From NCBI RefSeq assembly GCF_024294785.1, contig NZ_JANCLT010000002.1, forward strand, positions 434,001 to 498,000: DNA of 64,000 nucleotides. The letters run 5' to 3'. The notes beneath the pieces were generated by a model. It made no database searches. It worked only from the letters and a program-made list of their open reading frames with translations, and was not told where the DNA came from. Made by a program: the position numbers and the translations under genes. Shown here in pieces: positions 58,801 to 64,000 of the stretch. How positions within the stretch are numbered: position 1 is the first letter of the stretch; every line of letters begins with the position of its first letter. This stretch comes from Ectobacillus ponti. Lineage in GTDB: Bacteria; Bacillota; Bacilli; Bacillales; Bacillaceae_G.

Positions 58801-58863
58801 AAGGAAGCCTGGCTATCCAGGCTTCTTATCTATCCACAGACAAAGAGGGGGAGGGTTTGTCTG
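58801..58863 (-). ncRNA. 3'-UTR hairpin with C-rich loop plus terminator, pspA copy 2
   Basis: On the minus strand CAGACAAA...TTTGTCTG (58837-58863) encloses CCCTCCCCCTC. It is followed by GAAGCCTGG/CCAGGCTTC and TTTTTT. The loop sequence and layout match the pspA copy 1 tail. The terminator may also serve the convergent sortase. The small-RNA role is inference. Confidence 0.4.
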
Positions 58864-58864
58864 C

Positions 58865-59509
58865 TTATTTGCTTTCCTTCAGCTTCGCGAGTTCACGCTC
58901 CACGGCTTCCTGCACTTCCACGCTTACCGCAGGCGCTGCCGGCACGAAGTATGCGCCCGCTGCTGCTTGCGCCTCCAGCTTTTGTACATACTCTTCCACA
59001 CGGTTGAAGCCTTTTACGGCGCTGTCCGCGCTGAAGGATGCGATGGCTGCCTGTGTTTGCTGCTGTACCTTCGCCGCATGGGCACGGGATACGAGCACCA
59101 AGCGCTTGTAGGACAATTCGCTGTACTTCTCCAGCAATACGTCGATCTGCTCATGAATTTTCACCGTCTGCTGCTTCATCGCTTCCAGCTGTTCCTTGAA
59201 CAGGTTCAGCCGAGTCTCTGCCTGCAGCTTTTCCTGCAATGCAAGCTTCGCCATTGTGTCTTCGCCTTTTGCGACTGCCAGCTCAGCCTGGCGTGTACGC
59301 TTGGCCACCACTGCCGCTGTTTCCGCCACCAGCTGCTCCTGGCGTTTTTCCAGATACAGCTGCTGCGCCAGCGCGTCCTTCGCCTTGCCCACCTGCTCAT
59401 CCAATTCCCGCATATACTGGTTCAACAGGCTGATCGGGTTTTCTGCCTTATCCAAAAGCTCATGTACATCCGCTGTTACGATTCGTTTCACTCTTGTAAA
59501 AATGCCCAT
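58865..59509 (-). CDS. pspA: PspA/IM30 family protein, copy 2
   Basis: About 214 residues beginning MGIFTRVKRIVTADVHELLDKAENP, very close to copy 1 along its whole length. Differences cluster at the N-terminal amphipathic helix (IFTRVKRIVT versus IFKRISRMFQ) and near the C-terminus. Its ribosome site AAGGAGG is inside the last codons of the upstream gene, whose stop lies one base before this ATG. The first 18 residues of a longer open frame are not used. Confidence 0.88.
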   Translation of the reverse strand: MGIFTRVKRIVTADVHELLDKAENPISLLNQYMRELDEQVGKAKDALAQQLYLEKRQEQLVAETAAVVAKRTRQAELAVAKGEDTMAKLALQEKLQAETRLNLFKEQLEAMKQQTVKIHEQIDVLLEKYSELSYKRLVLVSRAHAAKVQQQTQAAIASFSADSAVKGFNRVEEYVQKLEAQAAAGAYFVPAAPAVSVEVQEAVERELAKLKESK

Positions 59510-59510
59510 C

Positions 59511-60011
59511 TTATTTGTCCTCCTTGGAGATAGTTTGTTCCCATGCGTCCAATGCCGCCGCATTGCTGCTTACAATCGTTGCTTCAACCGGCACTGTCAC
59601 GAAGTCTTCCTGCTTGGAGCCGCCCTTCTTCTTGAACAGCCAGTACGCACCTGCGCCAATTGCCACTACCGGCAGAATTGGTTTTGCGATTGCCACAAGG
59701 CCCGCTGCCAGCAAGCCGTAGCCCGCCCATTTCTTCCATGTTGTCTCGCCTGCGCCCTTGCGAAGCGTAATGCCGAGAATCGCAAGCCCTGCGCCAATCA
59801 CTGCCTTCGACCAGCCGAAGCCAAATCCGCCTCTGCCGCCGTGCATCATGTTTGCTCCGCCTTGTGCCATCCCATGGCCGCCCTTGCCGCCCATCATGCC
59901 CTGCGCGCCTTGCATCATCTCATGGCCGTGGTGGCCAAAGCCCAATAAATGGGAACCTGCCCAAACTGCCGCCGCTCCAACCGGGAGCCAGAATAACCAA
60001 CTTTTCTTCAT
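59511..60011 (-). CDS. membrane protein with Gly/Met/His-rich segment
   Basis: About 166 residues from the ATG after AAGGAGG. Membrane segments are at about 5-22, 70-85 and 95-120. Residues about 25-65 are rich in Gly, Met and His (GFGHHGHEMMQGAQGMMGG). The C-terminal tail is soluble and acidic. It is the first gene of an operon with pspA copy 2, under the same type of box as pspA copy 1. No family is recognised. The His/Met segment may bind metal, which is inference. Confidence 0.65.
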   Translation of the reverse strand: MKKSWLFWLPVGAAAVWAGSHLLGFGHHGHEMMQGAQGMMGGKGGHGMAQGGANMMHGGRGGFGFGWSKAVIGAGLAILGITLRKGAGETTWKKWAGYGLLAAGLVAIAKPILPVVAIGAGAYWLFKKKGGSKQEDFVTVPVEATIVSSNAAALDAWEQTISKEDK

Positions 60012-60077
60012 ATCTAATTCCTCCTTAATAGAAGCTTGTATGTTTGTTTTTTGATCTTGCTGTTGTCTACGAGATTG

Positions 60078-60111
60078 ATTATGCCGCAGAAGGCTTAACA
60101 TTCTCTTAACG
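60078..60111 (-). promoter_or_regulatory. promoter with direct-repeat box, second copy
   Basis: On the minus strand CGTTAAGAGAATGTTAAGCC is followed by GGCATAATC. It matches the block before pspA copy 1 at nearly every base from the repeat to the -10. Confidence 0.65.
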
Positions 60112-60161
60112 GAAAAAAGCGTTTGGATCAGGCTCATACTAGTTAGGAAAGGAGGGCCGAA

Positions 60162-60875
60162 ATGACAAGAAATCTATGGATGGCTCTGGTCATCCTGTTA
60201 TTGGGAACTGCGGGAAAAGCGGAAGCGAGCGAACGGGTTGTGCTGACCAGCGTTCCTTCAGAAGCCTGGCACCAGCGCATTTACCTGATGGCGGACCAAA
60301 TCACTTGGATGGATTATAGGAATGTTACGGTTCAGGTCGGGGATATGGGGCAGGTGCTCTATCATTTTCCTCATTGGCGTCACGGAAAATATGAACCGAA
60401 GCTGTATGCGGCAGATGTCAGCGGAGATGCGCTGGAGGACATCATCATTGTGCTGAACCGGGACAGACCCCGGAGAGACCTGCATATCCTGAACCGGATC
60501 GCAGGGCATGGCTATGAGGAAGCAAAAATCGAACCTCCACAACAAACAATTGCCCAACAGGTGAAGATGCAGAAAAACGGGAAGCTTGTGACAGTCCAGA
60601 TTGGCAAGCAGACCTATACTGCAGATCTCTCCTCCTACGATTATGTCAACCCGCGGGAGCCCTTCCTCCTTGCGTTTGAACTGACTGACTATGCCGTGCA
60701 GAACGGACAATTGCTTGGGGCTGTGCCGGTTTACGCGGAACAGGATGCGGCGACGGGAGGCTTAATTGGTTATTTGAAGCTTCTGTACACTTGGGACGGG
60801 AAGAAGTATACGGTGGGAAGCATGAGCTTTGTTCCATACGATCCGAAGGATGACCTCTTTTTCTTTCCATCTTGA
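60162..60875 (+). CDS. secreted protein with a VCBS/FG-GAP-like motif
   Basis: A 237-residue protein with signal peptide LWMALVILLLGTAGKAEA. KLYAADVSGDALEDIIIVLNRD near 80-101 is like an FG-GAP/VCBS calcium-loop unit. The rest is beta-rich, ending SMSFVPYDPKDDLFFFPS. The start follows AAAGGAGGG. It is divergent from the membrane-protein/pspA operon. The function is unknown. Confidence 0.55.
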   Translation: MTRNLWMALVILLLGTAGKAEASERVVLTSVPSEAWHQRIYLMADQITWMDYRNVTVQVGDMGQVLYHFPHWRHGKYEPKLYAADVSGDALEDIIIVLNRDRPRRDLHILNRIAGHGYEEAKIEPPQQTIAQQVKMQKNGKLVTVQIGKQTYTADLSSYDYVNPREPFLLAFELTDYAVQNGQLLGAVPVYAEQDAATGGLIGYLKLLYTWDGKKYTVGSMSFVPYDPKDDLFFFPS

Positions 60876-60923
60876 ATGACGAAGAGACCAGCCAATGGCT
60901 GGTCCCGGCAAAAAAACTGGCTG

Positions 60924-61343
60924 TCAGACAACCTTCAATGTCACATCCATATTGCCGCGTGTTGCCTTGGAATATGGACAGAAAGCATGTGCCTCTTCCA
61001 CAAGCTCCTCTGCAGTCGCACGGTCCACACCTTCCACTTCTACTTCCAGCTCAGCCGCCAGCTTCACGCCGCCGGCTGCCGGGTCCTTCAGAATGTGGAT
61101 GGTCGCTGTTACGGCAGTTGTGATATCCGCGAAGCCCTTTTGGCGGGCAACCAGGTTCAAAGCTCCATCAAAACAAGCAGAGTAGCCGGCTGCGAACAGC
61201 TGCTCAGGGTTTGTGCCATGGCCGCCGGGACCGCCAAGGCCCTTTGGTGTTTTCAGATCCAGATCCAGTACGTTATCGGAAGAAACAACGCGTCCGTGGC
61301 GGCCGCCTACTGCTGTAGCGTTTGCTGTGTACAAAATGGTCAT
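60924..61343 (-). CDS. ohrA: organic hydroperoxide resistance protein
   Basis: A 139-residue OsmC/Ohr-family thiol peroxidase. The two redox cysteines are in AAGYSACFDGAL near 55 and EAHAFCPYSKATRGN near 120. It reduces organic peroxides with lipoyl or dithiol donors. It starts MTILYTANATAVGGRHG, typical of Bacillus OhrA. An OhrR-type operator overlaps its promoter. ohrR itself is not in the window. Confidence 0.95.
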   Translation of the reverse strand: MTILYTANATAVGGRHGRVVSSDNVLDLDLKTPKGLGGPGGHGTNPEQLFAAGYSACFDGALNLVARQKGFADITTAVTATIHILKDPAAGGVKLAAELEVEVEGVDRATAEELVEEAHAFCPYSKATRGNMDVTLKVV

Positions 61344-61398
61344 GTGAGATTTCTCCTTTTTCTAATTAGATTATTTATGTTTCGCTTTTTTGTCTCCT

Positions 61399-61435
61399 GT
61401 AATTAAATTGTACGCAATTAAATTGCGGGCGTCAA
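61399..61435 (-). promoter_or_regulatory. ohrA promoter with OhrR operator
   Basis: On the minus strand TTGACG (61430-61435) and TACAAT (61407-61412) are 17 nt apart. Two AATTAAATT elements, in TGTAATTAAATTGTACGC and GCAATTAAATTGC, cover the spacer and -10, as in Bacillus OhrR operators. This predicts peroxide-inducible expression. Confidence 0.85.
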
Positions 61436-61475
61436 TACGTTTTTCTGAGAAGAAGGTGAAACATTTCAAAGGTAT

Positions 61476-61526
61476 GAAAAAAGCTGGCGCCAAGATTCAC
61501 TTGAAACAGAATCTTGGCGCCAGCCT
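61476..61526 (-). terminator. terminator of the GntR gene
   Basis: On the minus strand GCTGGCGCCAAGATTC and GAATCTTGGCGCCAGC form a perfect 16-bp stem, then TTTTTTC. Confidence 0.9.
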
Positions 61527-61537
61527 CTTTCTTTTGC

Positions 61538-62164
61538 CTATTCATTGCTGATGAGATGCAAGCAGAAATCCAGGTCAGCCTGAAGATGACTTTTCATCAA
61601 CAATTCAGCCTGCTGGCCATCTCTTGCCTGAATGGCATGATAAATCTGTTCATGCTCATCAATCAGATGCGGCCGCTGATAGAACACTACCGTTTTTCTA
61701 AAGAGATAGATGGTGGATTGCATCCGGTCAATAATGTCGATCATGACAGGGTTATTGCTGGCATGAACGATAATCTCATGGAACCGTTCGTTTGCCATCA
61801 TGATTTCCTCACGGGTGCCCTTTCTTCCAACCTCAACACACTGATACAGGGCCTCGAGCTCGTTTTCCTTTAAATAAGATGCGGCACATTGGGCGGAATA
61901 GCCCTCTAATAGAATGCGGACTTGAAACATATTTCGCAGGTCTTTCCCTGTAGGCTTCACAACTCTTTTATTGACAATTAACCCCTCTTGCTCCAGCTTC
62001 CGGATCGATTCCCGTATGGGGGTGCGGCTGACACCCAGTTCAGCAGCTATTTTTTCCTCCACAATTTTCGATCCCCCGGGAAGCTCTCCACTTAAAATCC
62101 TGTCACGAAGAATCTCATAGGATTGATGGTAGGCAGGACGAGAACGATCACTTCCAAGCAACAT
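61538..62164 (-). CDS. GntR/FadR-family regulator of the threonate-type operon
   Basis: A 208-residue regulator. The N-terminal winged helix has AAELGVSRTPIRESIRKLEQEGLIV near 40-64. The C-terminal helical FCD domain (from about 75) has metal or ligand His in FHEIIVHASNNPVMIDII near 128 and HLIDEHEQIYHAI near 170. It is divergent from the dehydrogenase-kinase operon and likely represses it and itself through the TGTATACA sites between them. Confidence 0.85.
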   Translation of the reverse strand: MLLGSDRSRPAYHQSYEILRDRILSGELPGGSKIVEEKIAAELGVSRTPIRESIRKLEQEGLIVNKRVVKPTGKDLRNMFQVRILLEGYSAQCAASYLKENELEALYQCVEVGRKGTREEIMMANERFHEIIVHASNNPVMIDIIDRMQSTIYLFRKTVVFYQRPHLIDEHEQIYHAIQARDGQQAELLMKSHLQADLDFCLHLISNE

Positions 62165-62252
62165 GGTCTCACCTCAATATCCTTTCACTCGCTATTTGTA
62201 TCTTACCAAATTCAAGGGAAAAAAAGTACAAGAAAGGGTGCCGCATACTTTA

Positions 62253-62282
62253 TGTATACAAAAATATAAAAATTGTATACAA
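62253..62282. promoter_or_regulatory. paired GntR operator sites
   Basis: ATGTATACAA and TTGTATACAA have centres 21 bp apart (62256.5 and 62277.5), in the divergent promoter region. GntR-family sites are short palindromes of this kind. Confidence 0.6.
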
Positions 62283-62393
62283 AATTGAACGTTTCGTGTA
62301 CAATTACGGCATAGAGGTTGATGAAAGCGATTGCAGCTATAGCTTCAGACCTGCGGCGATTGCTTGAAATAGAAACAGTTGGGAGGAATTCAA

Positions 62394-63287
62394 ATGGGAA
62401 GAACGATTGGCTTTATCGGATTGGGCATTATGGGAAAGCCTATGTCACTGAATCTTATGAAGGCCGGGCATGCACTGACTGTGTTTGATTTGAATGCGGA
62501 TGTGGTGAACAGTTTGACAGCGGCGGGGGCGAAGGCTGCTTTGTCCGCCAAGGAGGTTGCTGAGCAAAGTGAGATCATCATCACCATGCTGCCCGCTTCC
62601 AAGCATGTGAAGGACGCCGTGTTGGGAGAGAACGGAATTCTGGCAGGGGCAAAAGAAGGCGCTGTCATCATTGATATGAGCTCCATTACCCCCGAAACGT
62701 CCAGAGAGCTGGCTGCTGAGGCTGCCAAGAAAGGCGTGGGAATGCTTGATGCGCCTGTCAGCGGCGGGGAACCGAAAGCGATTGACGGCACACTGGCTAT
62801 TATGGTTGGCGGAAAAGAAGATGTGTTTGAAAGCGTGAAGCCTGTGTTGTATGACATGGGAAAAGACGTGACATTAGTCGGCGATCATGGCTGCGGCGTG
62901 ACCGCGAAGCTGGCAAACCAAATTATTGTGAACCTGAACATTGCTGCCATGTCTGAAGCTTTGGTGCTGGCGGCAAAGGCGGGAATTGATGTTGAGAAAA
63001 TGTACCAGGCTATCCGGAGCGGTCTTGCAGGAAGCGCTGTACTCGATGCAAAGGTGCCTATGATCTTGGACCGGAACTTTGTTGCAGGCGGCAGCATTGC
63101 CATCAATATGAAGGACATTACGAACGTCATGAACACCGCGCATGAAATCGGAGTTCCGCTTCCTCTCTCCAGCCAGCTGTTGGAGATCTTCCACGCATTG
63201 AAGGTGGACGGAAAAATACAAGACGACCACGGAAGCATCGTCAGATACTACGAAAAGCTTGCCAATGTCGAAGTAAAGAGGGTTTGA
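62394..63287 (+). CDS. beta-hydroxyacid dehydrogenase (threonate/erythronate type)
   Basis: A 297-residue enzyme from the ATG after GGGAGGA; the frame extends five codons upstream without need. The NAD motif is GFIGLGIMGKPMSLNLMKAGH near 5-25. DAPVSGGEPKAIDGTLAIMVGG lies near 120 and the catalytic Lys in GVTAKLANQIIVN near 170. The family includes tartronate-semialdehyde reductase and L-threonate dehydrogenase. The acid-sugar kinase after it favours the threonate/erythronate pathway. Confidence 0.85.
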   Translation: MGRTIGFIGLGIMGKPMSLNLMKAGHALTVFDLNADVVNSLTAAGAKAALSAKEVAEQSEIIITMLPASKHVKDAVLGENGILAGAKEGAVIIDMSSITPETSRELAAEAAKKGVGMLDAPVSGGEPKAIDGTLAIMVGGKEDVFESVKPVLYDMGKDVTLVGDHGCGVTAKLANQIIVNLNIAAMSEALVLAAKAGIDVEKMYQAIRSGLAGSAVLDAKVPMILDRNFVAGGSIAINMKDITNVMNTAHEIGVPLPLSSQLLEIFHALKVDGKIQDDHGSIVRYYEKLANVEVKRV

Positions 63288-63290
63288 GCC

Positions 63291-64000
63291 ATGAAGGAAA
63301 GCATTGCAATTTTAAGTACAGTTCCTGAAGTTGACCGCCAAAAGGTGGACGGCTTGCTGGCCGAGGCGCTGCAAGGCTTGAACAAGAAAATTATTGTTTT
63401 AGATGATGACCCTACTGGTGTGCAAACTGTACACGATATTTCAGTTTTCACAGACTGGTCAGAGCAAAGCATCGAACAAGGATTTCAGGAAGAGCAGTCC
63501 ATGTTCTTCATCCTGACAAATTCCCGCGGGTTCACGGCGGCAGAAACAGAGAAAGCGCACCGGGACATTGCCGCCAACGTTCTAACCGTGGCCGGCAGGC
63601 TGAACCGTGAGTTTATCATAATCAGCCGGGGAGATTCGACTTTACGGGGCCATTATCCATTGGAGACGAAGGTTTTGAAGGAAGCATTGGAGGAATCCTC
63701 TTCCATGAAAATTGATGGTGAAGTGCTTCTCCCATTTTTTAAAGAGGGCGGGCGCTTCACCATTCATAACACCCACTATGTGCAATATGGCGAAGAGCTG
63801 GTGCCGGCTGGAGAGACGGAATTTGCAAAAGACCGCACCTTCGGCTACATAAACTCCCACCTGGGAAAATGGGTGGAGGAGAAATCCAACGGGGAATTTA
63901 CAGCTGCTTCTACCCTGTACATTTCCTTGGAGCAGCTGCGGTCTCTGGACATTGGCGGGATTGCTGAACAGCTGCTTCAGGTGGATGCTTTCCGCAAGGT
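63291..64000 (+). CDS. four-carbon acid sugar kinase (DUF1537), N-terminal part
   Basis: The frame stays open from the ATG to the window end (236 codons), so the C-terminal ATP-binding domain is cut off. IIVLDDDPTGVQTVHDI near 34-50 is the family's substrate-domain motif; FILTNSRGF near 74 and IIISRGDSTLRGHYPLE near 107 follow. The enzyme phosphorylates oxidised four-carbon acid sugars at the 4-position before decarboxylation by a class II aldolase-like enzyme, which should lie beyond the window. It follows the dehydrogenase by 3 nt. Confidence 0.88.
   Translation, partial: MKESIAILSTVPEVDRQKVDGLLAEALQGLNKKIIVLDDDPTGVQTVHDISVFTDWSEQSIEQGFQEEQSMFFILTNSRGFTAAETEKAHRDIAANVLTVAGRLNREFIIISRGDSTLRGHYPLETKVLKEALEESSSMKIDGEVLLPFFKEGGRFTIHNTHYVQYGEELVPAGETEFAKDRTFGYINSHLGKWVEEKSNGEFTAASTLYISLEQLRSLDIGGIAEQLLQVDAFRK

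Overview
The window is ordinary-looking chromosome of a Gram-positive spore-former-type bacterium, most likely a member of the Bacillaceae. This rests on strong AGGAGG-type ribosome sites, rho-independent terminators at almost every operon end, a SAM-I riboswitch, a Bacillus-type hom-thrC-thrB operon, TreR/CcpA-style control of a treP-treA-treR operon, an OhrR-type operator, a class F sortase and lipobox lipoproteins. Base composition looks moderate to high for the family. Unusually for a Bacillaceae member, it encodes selenocysteine insertion genes: selB-selA and a tRNA-Sec with anticodon TCA. No rRNA, CRISPR array, prophage, transposase or insertion sequence was seen.

Layout. 1-5.8 kb: end of an NCS2 nucleobase permease, a Cof-type HAD phosphatase, a leftward ung - TudS-like desulfidase - glycosyltransferase operon, and a rightward old-yellow-enzyme oxidoreductase. 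5.8-9.3 kb: two small paralogous membrane proteins and a leftward SGNH hydrolase - ABC ATPase - ABC permease operon. 9.4-15.4 kb: leftward hom-thrC-thrB and a metY-metA operon behind a SAM riboswitch. 15.4-19.2 kb: selB-selA, tRNA-Sec and a small membrane protein. 19.5-24.9 kb: a hypothetical gene, a MarR-regulated MMPL exporter and metX. 25-27.5 kb: poly-N-acetylglucosamine (PNAG) genes. 27.7-36.8 kb: M29 aminopeptidase, subtilase, cstA-ybdD with a LytTR regulator, an MFS transporter and a P-loop kinase-like protein. 36.9-42 kb: LolA-like protein, TagA/WecG and GT4 glycosyltransferases, a TRIC channel and a fused methyltransferase. 42.3-48.3 kb: chemoreceptor and trehalose operon. 48.4-54.8 kb: DUF429, DUF2269-like and ASCH-like proteins, topoisomerase III, a pair of secreted paralogues and a GNAT protein. 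55-60.9 kb: an envelope module with two PspA paralogues, a class F sortase and its likely substrate. 61-64 kb: ohrA, then a GntR regulator divergent from a threonate-type pathway (dehydrogenase plus four-carbon acid-sugar kinase).

The most unusual signal is not a gene. At seven or more intergenic places there are short tandem arrays with a unit of 21 nt. Most begin just after the hairpin and T-tract of a terminator and run in the same orientation. Each locus has its own sequence, but the period is the same, and many unit differences would be synonymous if the array were read as heptapeptides (for example IDKLKKV / IDNFRKL / IDNLKKV). Three loci share an (I/V)DK theme. I know of no named element of this kind. 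A second lead is the pair of conserved hairpins with C-rich loops after both pspA genes, which look like 3'-UTR-derived small RNAs.
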